Shown here: piece by piece, positions 25,043 through 33,578 of the stretch | Numbering within the stretch: the first letter of the stretch is position 1 | Layout of the letters: each line of letters starts with the position of its first letter | Assembly: GCA_020445405.1 (NCBI GenBank) | Contig: JAGRGQ010000003.1 | Span: forward strand, 1 to 64,000 | From: Gammaproteobacteria bacterium | Lineage (GTDB): Bacteria; Pseudomonadota; Gammaproteobacteria; Chromatiales; Chromatiaceae | Direction of reading: 5' to 3' | Length of the DNA stretch: 64,000 bases | Program-made: the position numbers and the translations under genes | Notes under the pieces: model-generated | Databases searched by the model: none | What the model was told of the DNA's origin: nothing | What the model saw: the letters and a program-made list of their open reading frames with translations, nothing else

Positions 25043-25091
25043 GCAGCGGCGTCAGGTGCAAATCGACGGGCCGTCCAGGCGGCTGCAACAG

Positions 25092-25664
25092 TTATTGACT
25101 CTTTGGAGCCTTTTTCGCCACCTTTTTTCTCACAGCCGGCTTTGCGGCAGCGGGTTTCGCCTCCTCACTTTTCTTTGCGGCTGCAGCAGGTTGCGAACCC
25201 GCTGAGGCTTTGGTTCTGGATGCTGTAGTACGTTTTTTGGCGGTGGCCGCAGGTGGCAGTACGTACAGGGCCTTGAGTGCTTCCAGTATGCCGCCCAGAT
25301 ACGCCGTTGTGCTTTCGGAAAGCGTGAACGTATTCTGTTGTGCCGTCTTCACGAACTCTTCCCAATCGGTATGGTCCCACACGCCGCTATGCTCTCTTAT
25401 GAACAGCACGCTGTCGTTTACCACGGACTTCATGGTGCTCTCCATGTTCCCGGTTGCGGCGCATGTCGTGTAAAACCGGTTCATTGCGTTGAGAAGATCG
25501 CCCAGGTTTGACTGCATCTCCCCTGAGATATCAAATCCCTTGTTCTGTACGCCGGACATGAAATCCAACCAGGCGGCGTGGTCCCAAATACCTTTTTGCG
25601 CTGTGACGAAGTTGGTTGCCAGTTTCGTCAGCTCTTCATACGCAGCTTTTCCCGCAGTTGCCAT
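25092..25664 (-). CDS. Unrecognised two-repeat (WDHxxW) protein with Lys/Ala-rich tail
   Basis: A 190-residue cytoplasmic protein that I cannot place in a named family. It contains an internal duplication. Repeat 1 (about 25-65) has GIWDHAAWLDF, a QN pair, then a helix ending ALGxLLNAMNRFY-like. Repeat 2 (about 94-134) has GVWDHTDWEEF, QN, then LGGILEALKALY. Shared positions are G-x-W-D-H-x2-W-x2-F, QN, F, S, LG, L and the final Y. Residues 140-190 are a low-complexity Lys/Ala/Pro tail like those of histone H1 or PhaF-type phasins, so DNA or polyanion binding is conceivable. A consensus AGGAGG site precedes the ATG. Its two-helix units recall phasins, and a phasin-like gene lies 3 kb away; a granule-associated role is a guess. 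Confidence 0.8.
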   Translation of the reverse strand: MATAGKAAYEELTKLATNFVTAQKGIWDHAAWLDFMSGVQNKGFDISGEMQSNLGDLLNAMNRFYTTCAATGNMESTMKSVVNDSVLFIREHSGVWDHTDWEEFVKTAQQNTFTLSESTTAYLGGILEALKALYVLPPAATAKKRTTASRTKASAGSQPAAAAKKSEEAKPAAAKPAVRKKVAKKAPKSQ

Positions 25665-26152
25665 TGAAACCTCCTAAAGATGCGATTTGGGGTAGTGCTC
25701 AATTTGTGAAATTAGACCTTTGCCAGGGTGCAGGACCGACGTGCCGGTAACAGCAGACCATTACCGCGAACGGGTGGATTGCAGCTGCACCGACGAGCTG
25801 ATTTTACGGGTGGCGCTCGCCATCACGAGAAGTTGTGACAATAAAAAAGCCGGGACCAGAAACGGCAACTGATTTCGCACGAAGATCTCCCCACAGTGTG
25901 GCGCTTGCTGTCAAATTTCATACGACTATTTACACTAACTTGGGAAAAAGGAAAAGTACGCGGAGAGTGTTACAAAATTGTGAATGTCCGCGCCGGGTGC
26001 GCACCCTGATGACACGGCGTTTCCTACCCGGTCTCATGGGTGTGACCAGTAACCGCCGGCAGATGAACGCTACCCAGCAGAGCCGGGATTCAGTGCCGGT
26101 TTCTGGTGTCAGGGTTTTTTACATCTTGATCAGTAACCGTGACGATTAGTTG

Positions 26153-26339
26153 TATAATAACTAATAAATTCATATATTTAAAGTTTTTGGAACACTACTT
26201 GCTTTGGGAGAATCGTAAAAAGAAAAGAGCTGTTGGGCCTCGGCCTCGCCGGTATCGGCTACAAGCGCACCGCGGTAACAGTGCTGCATAACAAGAATCG
26301 AAGGCCACAACACCACCCCGCTTCGGCGGGGTTTTTTTT
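26153..26339 (+). ncRNA. Candidate small RNA or short-peptide transcript
   Basis: A consensus TATAAT (26153-26158) in AT-rich DNA and a canonical rho-independent terminator at 26316-26339 bracket about 175 nt with no recognisable gene. The RNA could fold internally (for example GCGCAC with GTGCTGC, CTGTT with AACAG). A 31-codon frame for a very basic peptide, starting at a TTG near 26200 and ending at TAA 26289-26291, fits inside it. No known RNA family was recognised; 6S and 4.5S RNA were considered and do not fit. Confidence 0.4.
26316..26339 (+). terminator. Rho-independent terminator
   Basis: CCCCGC-TTCG-GCGGGG, a 6-bp GC stem with a UUCG tetraloop, is followed directly by eight T residues. 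It is oriented for plus-strand transcription. The neighbouring rlmKL is on the minus strand, so this terminator serves an unannotated plus-strand transcript. Confidence 0.85.
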
Positions 26340-26386
26340 GCGCCGCTCTCCCCGGCCAGTGCCCGAATCGGCGAACAGTTTGAGCT

Positions 26387-28615
26387 TCATCTTACCCGGG
26401 AGGCGCCATCCGGTTCCGCCCGGCCACGGGATCGACACACTTCCCGCCCGCTATTCCTGCAACGAATCCGCCAGACATTGTGAATTCTCGGATTACGCTG
26501 GAAATCGGTCGGCAGCGTTGCGCGGCTGATGTCCTCCAGCTCGAGATCGCTCAGACCCTCCCGGTCCATGCGGAAACGGCGCAGATTATTGGAGAAGATC
26601 AGTACGCCTGCGGGCGCCAGCAGTCCGGCGGCATGCCGGATCAGCGTGACGTGATCGCGCTGCAGATCGAGTGTCGCTGCCATGCGCCTGGAGGTGGAAA
26701 AGCTGGGCGGATCCAGAAAGACGAGTTCATATCTGTTGCCGTCCCCGCCGCGCTGCAGCCACTCGGTACAATCGGCCCGAATGAACCTGTGCTCGTCACC
26801 AACGAAACCGTTCAGCGCCATATTCCGCTGTGCCCACTCCAGATAGGTGTTGGACATATCGATCGTGGTGGTGGCCAGCGCACCTCCCCTGGCGGCATAC
26901 ACCGACGCAGTGCCGGTATAGGCGAAGAGATTCAGGAACCGTTTGCCTGAGGCCAGTTCGCCCAGCAACCGACGCGTCAGCCGGTGATCCAGAAACAGAC
27001 CGGTATCCAGGTAGTCCTCAAAGTTCACCAGAAACCGGCAACCCCCTTCAGATACCTGGTAAAATGATCCGCTGGCTGCCAGTTTTTCGTACTGGGCGCT
27101 ACCCTTCTGCTGCCTGCGCACCTTGAAGTAGAGCTGTTCCTGATCGATATCCAGCGTATCGAGGATCACACCCAGCGCCTCGCGCAGGCGCTGCCGCGCT
27201 TTATGTGGATCGATGCTGTCGGGCGCCTGATACTCCTGTACGTGGACCCTTCGCGGATCCGTACCATAGATGTCCAGAGCCAGTGCATATTCGGGCAGAT
27301 CCGCGTCATAGAGACGAAAACAGGAGACCCCATCCCGTTGCAACCAACGGCCCAGATGTTTCAGATTCTTCTGCAGCCGGTTGGCGAATGCCTGCGCCCC
27401 CTCGCCCCGGGATGCCGCCGGCAGCGGGGCGGGGAATCTGCTGTCGCTGACAAACCGCTCAGGGTCGATATCGATGCAGAGCAGTTTGCATTCGATCGCG
27501 CCGTTGAACAGGCTGTAGATCTTTCTGGCACGCAGACCGAGGCATTTTCCCAGTTCGGGGTTGGCGGCAAAAACCGCGCCCTGCCATCCGCTGAAACTTT
27601 GCTTCAACGTATCACCCAGACAGCGGTAAAGTTGAGCCAGATCGGAGTCTCTTCCGAGGCGTTCGCCATAAGGGGGATTGACCACCACCAGTCCACCGGC
27701 GTCACCCCGCCAGGGTGTCGCCCGGGAGAGTTCCCGCTGTTCGATTCTGACCCTGCCGCCCAGCCCGGCCCGCGCCGCATTCTCCCGTGCGCTGCGCACG
27801 GCCAACGGGCTGCGGTCGTAGCCGGTGATGGACGGCAGTTGGGCGAGACCCGCTTCGCGCCGCTCCCGCGCTTCGCGAAGCAGCCTGTTCCACAGCGTTT
27901 CATCATGCTGTTTCCAGCGCAGAAATCCCCAGCGGCTGCGCAGTAGCCCGGGGGCAATATCGGCGGCAATCAACGCCGCCTCTATGGGCAGCGTGCCGGA
28001 ACCGCACATCGGGTCGAGCAGCGCACCACCCTCGGCAGCGATGTCGGGCCAGCCTGCCCGCAGCAGAATTGCCGCAGCCAGATTCTCCTTCAGCGGCGCA
28101 GCCAGCCCCTGTTCACGGTATCCGCGCCGGTGCAGTGAGTCCCCGGACAGGTCCAGGCTAAGCGTGGCCCGGTCCTGCAGCAGGTAGAGGTTGATGCGGA
28201 TGTCGGGCTGCCCGGTTTCCACTGAGGGCCGGGCACCCTGCAACTCCCGAAACTGATCGACAATCGCGTCCTTTACCTTGAGCGCACCGAAATGGCTGTG
28301 CACGATCCGCGACCTGGAGGTGTTGCACTCCACCGCGAAGCTGTCGGTTGCGCTGAAATGATCCGGCCAGCAGATACGTTGTACACCGGCATACAGCGCT
28401 TCGGGCGTGGGCGCGGAAAACTCGGCCACCGGCAGCAGGATCCGGTTGGCGATGCGCGACCAGAGACAGGCCCGATATACCGTCTCCGGCGTGCCGTTGA
28501 ACGATGCGCCGGCGCGTGACTCCCGCACATCCACGGCGCCCAGTTTCCGCAGCTCTGCGGCAAGCAGTTGCTCCATACGCATCGGAGCGGTGGCGATGTA
28601 GCGCTGAGGATCCAT
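26387..28615 (-). CDS. rlmL: Bifunctional 23S rRNA methyltransferase RlmKL
   Basis: A 742-residue fused enzyme that makes m2G2445 (RlmL half) and m7G2069 (RlmK half) in 23S rRNA. The N-terminal ferredoxin-like and THUMP regions (about 1-160) are followed by the RlmL methyltransferase: LLDPMCGSGTLPIEAALIA binds AdoMet and VVNPPYGERLG is the NPPY catalytic motif. The C-terminal RlmK half has FLNLFAYTGTASVYAARGGA and LVFLDPPSFSTSRRM. The fusion is typical of gammaproteobacteria. The C-terminus has an extra arginine-rich run of about 30 residues beyond the usual end, possibly a relaxed C-terminal extension. The ribosome-binding site is weak. Confidence 0.95.
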   Translation of the reverse strand: MDPQRYIATAPMRMEQLLAAELRKLGAVDVRESRAGASFNGTPETVYRACLWSRIANRILLPVAEFSAPTPEALYAGVQRICWPDHFSATDSFAVECNTSRSRIVHSHFGALKVKDAIVDQFRELQGARPSVETGQPDIRINLYLLQDRATLSLDLSGDSLHRRGYREQGLAAPLKENLAAAILLRAGWPDIAAEGGALLDPMCGSGTLPIEAALIAADIAPGLLRSRWGFLRWKQHDETLWNRLLREARERREAGLAQLPSITGYDRSPLAVRSARENAARAGLGGRVRIEQRELSRATPWRGDAGGLVVVNPPYGERLGRDSDLAQLYRCLGDTLKQSFSGWQGAVFAANPELGKCLGLRARKIYSLFNGAIECKLLCIDIDPERFVSDSRFPAPLPAASRGEGAQAFANRLQKNLKHLGRWLQRDGVSCFRLYDADLPEYALALDIYGTDPRRVHVQEYQAPDSIDPHKARQRLREALGVILDTLDIDQEQLYFKVRRQQKGSAQYEKLAASGSFYQVSEGGCRFLVNFEDYLDTGLFLDHRLTRRLLGELASGKRFLNLFAYTGTASVYAARGGALATTTIDMSNTYLEWAQRNMALNGFVGDEHRFIRADCTEWLQRGGDGNRYELVFLDPPSFSTSRRMAATLDLQRDHVTLIRHAAGLLAPAGVLIFSNNLRRFRMDREGLSDLELEDISRATLPTDFQRNPRIHNVWRIRCRNSGREVCRSRGRAEPDGASRVR

Positions 28616-28925
28616 GAATGCGTTCTGGAAATTACACGAAGGGATGTTGCACCACTACACATGAATCGATTGAAAGTATCAAGGCGCCGGCAAAGAGACG
28701 CAACGATTCACGCGTCCGGGCGGCATCGACGGCGTGTCCGCCCGAAACCGCAACGCCTGAGATAGCGGCGGGTGTCGGCGCAGCCGTATGCGGAAGCACT
28801 GTCAACGGCACCAGGGCCGCACTCCGGAACCGCGGCCGATCCCTGGTTCTCGGTCCCGGCCTGCGTCGAAATAAGAAAAACGGGCAGGATTTCTCCCGCC
28901 CGCCGTTGCATGCGCTCCCTTGAGC
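28616..28925. other. Intergenic region upstream of rlmKL
   Basis: A 310-bp GC-rich stretch between the phasin-like stop and the rlmKL start. It carries the terminator of the phasin-like gene (28876-28902) and presumably the rlmKL promoter. I see no gene. Confidence 0.5.
28876..28902 (-). terminator. Rho-independent terminator of the phasin-like gene
   Basis: On the minus strand CGGGCGGGA-GAAA-TCCTGCCCG forms a 9-bp stem with one G-U pair, followed by five T residues. It lies 24 bp after the stop of the phasin-like gene. Confidence 0.8.
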
Positions 28926-29801
28926 TCAGGAGACGAGCTTTCTGGCCTGTTCCACCCACTGCTCCCGCTTGATGCGCCCGGAAAAGCGAATTATCCGCTC
29001 TTCCAGCTCCTCTATATCCGCATCGCTTAACTGTGCAAGCTGTTTCAGGGTTGTAATGCCGCCGGCTTTGAGTTTTTGTTCGAGACCGGGTCCGATACCG
29101 GAGATCTGCTTGAGATCGTCCCCCGACTGTACAGGTTCAGCGGTTGCATCGTTGTTGCCCGCCGCACGCCGCTTTTTGGCTTTCTTGTCCGTCGCTGACG
29201 CTGCGGCTTTCGGCTTCTCAGCAGCCGCGCCGGGCAGACCCAATTCATCGAACCAGTGACTCCAAAGCTGCTGCTGGGTTTCGATCGCTTTCTGCATCGA
29301 TTTGTTTATCTGGTCGGAGAGGCTGCCGATCTCTTTGACCGAAAGCTTTTTGAAGTCAGCCATCTCCATCCAGTCGTTCAACAGGCTCCGCTGGCGCTGC
29401 ATCGACTCCTGCACGGTGTTTTCCCAGGCTGAGAAGTCGGGTCGCATCGCTGGCAGAGTGCCGTTAAGCACCTGAAGCCACTGCTCCAGCAGTTTATTCT
29501 GATTGTCCAGCCACTGCTCCGTCGAATCCCTGGCGTCGGCGCTGAGTTCGGCGAACAATTTGGGTTTGATCTTCTTTCCAGAGGCCCTTTCCGACCACTG
29601 TTCCAGCCATTTCTGCTGGAGTTCCAGCGATTGGCTGATGGCCTGCTCCACCATGCTGTTGACGCTTTCAAAAGTCTGTTGCTGGAGCTCGCTCAAACTG
29701 TTTTGAAAAGCGGTTCCAGGAAAAGCGGCCAAGGAATCCTTCCACAACTGATCCTGCACATCCCGTAGATTCTTGAATATCTCCTTGTAGTCTCTGAACA
29801 T
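28926..29801 (-). CDS. Phasin/PhaE-like protein with C-terminal helix-hairpin-helix domain
   Basis: A 291-residue, mostly helical protein. Residues 1 to about 190 are rich in Gln, Glu, Leu and Trp, with amphipathic helices (for example QQKWLEQWSERASG, LDNQNKLLEQWLQVLNG, QQQLWSHWFDELGLPG). This is the pattern of PhaE (class III PHA synthase partner) and phasins that coat polyhydroxyalkanoate granules. A Lys/Ala-rich linker (about 195-225) precedes a helix-hairpin-helix domain of about 60 residues (DDLKQISGIGPGLEQKLKAGG onward), a nucleic-acid-binding-type fold also found appended to other proteins. No phaC is in the window, so I call it phasin-like only. It has its own terminator, a GGAG site before the ATG, and a Pho box 113 bp upstream. 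Confidence 0.75.
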   Translation of the reverse strand: MFRDYKEIFKNLRDVQDQLWKDSLAAFPGTAFQNSLSELQQQTFESVNSMVEQAISQSLELQQKWLEQWSERASGKKIKPKLFAELSADARDSTEQWLDNQNKLLEQWLQVLNGTLPAMRPDFSAWENTVQESMQRQRSLLNDWMEMADFKKLSVKEIGSLSDQINKSMQKAIETQQQLWSHWFDELGLPGAAAEKPKAAASATDKKAKKRRAAGNNDATAEPVQSGDDLKQISGIGPGLEQKLKAGGITTLKQLAQLSDADIEELEERIIRFSGRIKREQWVEQARKLVS

Positions 29802-29913
29802 TGCGCTGGCTCCGGTTTCTTATAGCTGACTTGGTTGGTGGATGAAGATCGATTTTTATGCCATCACGTACAAACAGGTCATCAGCAGCGCTTTTTGGTC
29901 AACTGCTGCTGCA

Positions 29914-29931
29914 GATGACATATTTGTTACA
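29914..29931 (-). promoter_or_regulatory. Pho box upstream of the phasin-like gene
   Basis: On the minus strand TGTAACA (29931-29925) and TGTCATC (29920-29914) are 11 bp apart and combine the half-site forms seen at pstS and phoB. No convincing -10 lies 16 nt on, so the functional promoter is unclear. Control of PHA genes by PhoB is known in other bacteria. Confidence 0.55.
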
Positions 29932-30057
29932 TCTGTTGAAGAGTTATTGTTAAAGTGCACATTGTCAAGTAGAAAATTGGATTCTAAATTCAGTGCCTTC
30001 AGGTTTTTTTTGAAAGAGAACCGGCGCGGTATCCGTATTTGCACGCCAGGCTACAAT

Positions 30058-31302
30058 TTAAATCGGTGCTCCCGCCACAACACTCGCAGCAACGCACCAG
30101 GCCACGACTATCAGCGGTGACAACCGCCACGCGAGCAGCAGCATCAGCGCCACAATGCCGATGGCGAGGTCAACCGGCCCTCTGACCGCAGTGACAAAGA
30201 TGGGATCGTAAAGCGCCGCGCCGAGCAGACCCACCACGGCGGCATTGACCCCGGCGATTGCGCGCGCCGGGACGACGCCGCCCGACACCAGACGCCATAA
30301 CGGTAGCACCCCGGCAACCAGCAGGAACCCGGGCAGAAATATGCTCAGCAGCGCGACCGATGCCCCGGCTATTCCGCCCTGACCGCCCGGAAGTATCAGC
30401 CCCAGGTAGGCCGCGAACGAGAACATCGGTCCCGGCACCGCCTGCGCTGCGCCGTAACCTGCCAGAAACCGGTCCTGCGGGATCCAGCCGCCGGCGACAA
30501 CGGACTCCTCGAGTAGGGGAAGTACCACGTGACCGCCGCCGAATACCAGCGCTCCCGACCGGTAGAAAGAGTCGGCAACGGCAACCAGTCCCGGCTGACC
30601 GCCTGCCGCCAACGGCAGTCCGAACAGCAGCAACGAAAAAATTGCCAGCAGCAGCCAGCCGGCGCGCGCACCGTAGTTCGGCTGCAGATCATCATCGCTG
30701 CCGGGCTCGACGCTGTGGCAGAGCAGGGCTCCGGCGAACGCACCGCCGGCCACCACCAGCAGTTGCACCATGGCGGAGCCCAGCGTGAGCACAACCACCG
30801 CAGCAAGTGTCGCGATAGTGATGCGCTGGGCATCCGGGCACAACTGCCGCAGCATGCCCAGAACACCCTGCGCCACCACGGCCAGTGCGACGATTTTCAG
30901 TCCGTGCACCGAGGCATCGCCGACACTCCCGGAAAGGTACGGCAGAAATGCCGCGAATGCGATCAGCAGCAGCGCGGAGGGCGCGGTGAAGGCCACGAAT
31001 GCCGCAACTGCACCCGGCCAGCCGGCCCGCAGAAGCCCCAGGCTGAATCCAAGCTGGCTGCTTGCCGGACCGGGCAGGAACTGACAGATAGCGAGTAATT
31101 GGCCGAATTGGCTTGCACTGACCCAGCCGCGCTTCTCCACCAGCTCGAGTCGGAAATAGCCCAAATGCGCTATCGGTCCGCCAAAGGAGGTCAGGCCGAG
31201 TTTCAAAAAAGTAATGAATACCTCCGCCGGGCTGCCGTCGAAGCGCGTGGCACTGGTCGCTGTTGTCTCCGTTATTTTATTTTTCGCAGGATCGACAGCC
31301 AT
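30058..31302 (-). CDS. chrA: Chromate transporter ChrA
   Basis: A 414-residue inner-membrane protein of the long-chain ChrA family, which exports chromate at the expense of membrane potential. Two homologous chromate_transp halves are visible. The first has FLKLGLTSFGGPIAHLGYFR, then FGQLLAICQFLPGPASSQLGFSLG. The second has FYRSGALVFGGGHVVLPLLEE and FLAGYGAAQAVPGPMFSFAAYLG. Between them is a hydrophilic loop. The conserved FGGP/FGGG and PGP motifs are all kept. No chrB or other chromate gene is present. It lies in the same direction as, and upstream of, the phasin-like gene, with a 256-bp gap. Confidence 0.93.
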   Translation of the reverse strand: MAVDPAKNKITETTATSATRFDGSPAEVFITFLKLGLTSFGGPIAHLGYFRLELVEKRGWVSASQFGQLLAICQFLPGPASSQLGFSLGLLRAGWPGAVAAFVAFTAPSALLLIAFAAFLPYLSGSVGDASVHGLKIVALAVVAQGVLGMLRQLCPDAQRITIATLAAVVVLTLGSAMVQLLVVAGGAFAGALLCHSVEPGSDDDLQPNYGARAGWLLLAIFSLLLFGLPLAAGGQPGLVAVADSFYRSGALVFGGGHVVLPLLEESVVAGGWIPQDRFLAGYGAAQAVPGPMFSFAAYLGLILPGGQGGIAGASVALLSIFLPGFLLVAGVLPLWRLVSGGVVPARAIAGVNAAVVGLLGAALYDPIFVTAVRGPVDLAIGIVALMLLLAWRLSPLIVVAWCVAASVVAGAPI

Positions 31303-31368
31303 GGGTGAATGCTTTGTACTCAGCGGTTCTGCGCAACTTTCCTCATCTCACCAGACGCAGGAAAGCGG

Positions 31369-32211
31369 TCAGAAAATCTCCCCGAACAGCGCCTTCATCG
31401 ACCTCCATGACGCCTCGTCCGCGGCTTTGTTGTATTTCAGGTTCTCTATTCCATAGCTGTCGGCATCGGGATTGGTGAAGGAGTGGCGGGCGCCGTTGTG
31501 ACCGTTGAATGCGAATGCCACCCCGGCTTCGGTCAACGCAGCCTTGAACGCGTCCACCCGCTCCAGCGGAATGAAGGCGTCGGAGTTGCCGTGCTCGATC
31601 AGCACCCTTGCTCTGATCCTGCCTGCCTCGTCTCCGTTGGGCAGCGGCAGCGCCCCGTGAAAACTCACCACAGCCTTGAGATCAGCGCCCGCATAAGCGA
31701 GCTGCATTACCGTCGATCCGCCAAAGCAATAGCCGATTGCGGCGATTTTGTCGGTGTCGACCAGTTCGCTGGCGCGCAGGCGCTCGAGTCCCTGCATGGC
31801 GCGCTGGCGCCACGCCGAGGTATTGGCGGTTGTCGCGCTGGACCACTCCTGCGCCTGCGCCGGGTGGCTGGTCACCCTGTCATTGCCGTACATGTCGAGT
31901 GCAAATGCGACGTATCCCAGCTGCGCAAGCATCGCTGCCCTTTTCCTGACATAGTCGTTGAGCCCCCACCACTCATGGACGACCAGAACTCCCGGGCGTT
32001 TGCCTGTTATCGAGTCGTCCCAGTAGAGCCGACCGGTCAGGGCCGTCCCCCCGTCCCGATAGGATACGGACTCGGATTGAACGGCGGCATATGCGCCTGC
32101 AGTGCTCACGACGAATCCGATCACAACCGCCAACCTGCTTGTTAGTCTTATCACCGATGAGACTCCGGTTTTAATTAACGGAAGATTAGAATCCATTTCA
32201 TCATAGCTCAT
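31369..32211 (-). CDS. Secreted dienelactone hydrolase family protein
   Basis: A 280-residue alpha/beta hydrolase of the dienelactone hydrolase family. An N-terminal signal sequence (RLAVVIGFVVSTAGAYA) predicts periplasmic location. The family markers are VLVVHEWWGLNDYVRKRA, FALDMYGNDR, the nucleophile motif GYCFGGS (Cys), the acid in IEHGNSDAFIP, and His in GARHSFTNPDA, so the Cys-Asp-His triad is complete. The start is uncertain: the frame reaches 32253, but ATGs at 32211 and 32196 place the signal sequence close to the N-terminus. Such periplasmic members are usually broad esterases of unknown physiological substrate. Confidence 0.9.
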   Translation of the reverse strand: MSYDEMDSNLPLIKTGVSSVIRLTSRLAVVIGFVVSTAGAYAAVQSESVSYRDGGTALTGRLYWDDSITGKRPGVLVVHEWWGLNDYVRKRAAMLAQLGYVAFALDMYGNDRVTSHPAQAQEWSSATTANTSAWRQRAMQGLERLRASELVDTDKIAAIGYCFGGSTVMQLAYAGADLKAVVSFHGALPLPNGDEAGRIRARVLIEHGNSDAFIPLERVDAFKAALTEAGVAFAFNGHNGARHSFTNPDADSYGIENLKYNKAADEASWRSMKALFGEIF

Positions 32212-32370
32212 ATCCGGACCAGGGCGCAGCAGCGGATGCGCGCGCTGCCGCATTTTTCCATATTAAGCGACAAAGATCGGATTGGAACCGGTCTCATCAT
32301 CGCCCGCAGCGGGGCGGATGGCTATTGGTGCACGGCGTAACGCAGTTCGCGGGGTAGTGTGAGACGGGTT

Positions 32371-33327
32371 CTACTGATTAGCGGCGCGCGTCCGCAGTCG
32401 TCGGATCCACTGTACGGCTATCAGGTGGAGCAGCTTATCCCGCCCACTACCGGGCAATCGCGACGGCAGCGGTCCATTGCGATAAAGCTCCTTGACGTCT
32501 CGGGGCATCGCGCGCAAACCCTGTTCGGTCAGCAGCAGCACCAGCATTTGATGCTGCACGCCACGCAGCGCGTACCGCCACTTCCGGCGCAGATAGGTGC
32601 GATAGTCGGCCAGCCGCCATGGTGACAGGGATCTGAATGAAAATTCGGCTTTGCCGTGGAAAACGAAGCGGGCATCCCCCTCCCCGGGGATCTCTTCGCG
32701 CAGGGCGTCGCTTGCAACCAGCCAGGATACGAGAAAATCCTCGCCTATCAGGCCCACGGGCATTCGCACCCGCTGCTCCCGCAGGCGCCGAACGAAACTG
32801 CCGCGCAGCGCATAGCAGTTACCGGCCAGCATGCCATTTGCGACCATCCGCTGCCGCCATGCATCCCGGTCCCTGCCGGTTGCGGGCATGCCGCCGGCCG
32901 CTTCGGCACTGGGGACGTCGTCCAGCGCAGAGGCCAGAAGCGGCAGCGCAGCGGGCGCCAGCGTGACGTCGCCGTCCATGAAAAAACAGGTTTCGAACTG
33001 CCCGGCCGGATCCTGCGGAAAAATATCGTGGATGAACAGATTCCAAGCATTGGCTTTGTCCGCTACCTGAATCTCGACCAGCCACAGGTCAGGGAGCGCG
33101 GTCGCGCAGGCGCGAACCTTATCCACGGTCGAGTCGGTGCAGCCGTTTGCCAGTACATAGACCGCGATATCTCTTCCCCCGGCTGATGCTGCAACACTTT
33201 TCAACGCCGCTCCGATGCGGTCCGCTTCGTTGTGTGCAAAAACCGCGATGACCCAGACTGGATCGCTCGAACCCGTCGACAGCCGCGATACCCGGAAGTT
33301 GACCATCGCCGCGCCGCTGTCAGTCAT
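32371..33327 (-). CDS. Family 2-like glycosyltransferase
   Basis: A 318-residue GT-A glycosyltransferase. WVIAVFAHNEADRIGAALKSV and AVYVLANGCTDSTVDKV form the nucleotide-sugar site, FFMDGDVTLAP is the DxD-type motif, and IGEDFLVSWLVASDALREEIP is the acceptor-side ED motif. A basic C-terminal region (RKWRYALRGVQHQ) may contact the membrane. It marks the left end of the polysaccharide locus and is divergent from the truncated gene that follows. Confidence 0.85.
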   Translation of the reverse strand: MTDSGAAMVNFRVSRLSTGSSDPVWVIAVFAHNEADRIGAALKSVAASAGGRDIAVYVLANGCTDSTVDKVRACATALPDLWLVEIQVADKANAWNLFIHDIFPQDPAGQFETCFFMDGDVTLAPAALPLLASALDDVPSAEAAGGMPATGRDRDAWRQRMVANGMLAGNCYALRGSFVRRLREQRVRMPVGLIGEDFLVSWLVASDALREEIPGEGDARFVFHGKAEFSFRSLSPWRLADYRTYLRRKWRYALRGVQHQMLVLLLTEQGLRAMPRDVKELYRNGPLPSRLPGSGRDKLLHLIAVQWIRRLRTRAANQ

Positions 33328-33578
33328 CGTGCGGCCTTGACGCTGGTGACGAAGCGGTCACAGGATAGCTGGACGGCATAGATGTTATCTGGACCGGTCG
33401 ATGCTGACATGTGGAAAATATCCTGGGATATCCGCTTGGAAACAATCTGACAATCCGTGAATTGTACCGGTTTTGGTTGCGGGTTGTGCGGCGCGAACTG
33501 TTTTCCTTCCCGCAACGGAGCGATAACAGCGCCGTTCTCTGAGGTGCCACTGTCATCCCCCCTCCCTATTGAATTAAA

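Larger units (their letters stand above)
25665..26386. other. Long intergenic region with an orphan transcription unit
   Basis: This 722-bp stretch has no supported protein gene. The left part (25665-26120) shows only weak features, including a TTGACA on the minus strand near 25910. From 26150 to 26339 it carries a promoter-like TATAAT and a strong terminator, listed separately. Confidence 0.5.

Noticed and set aside
25835..26149. 104-codon plus-strand frame
   Set aside because: Starts with a GTG with no ribosome-binding site, has no domain character, and composition is unlike neighbouring proteins.
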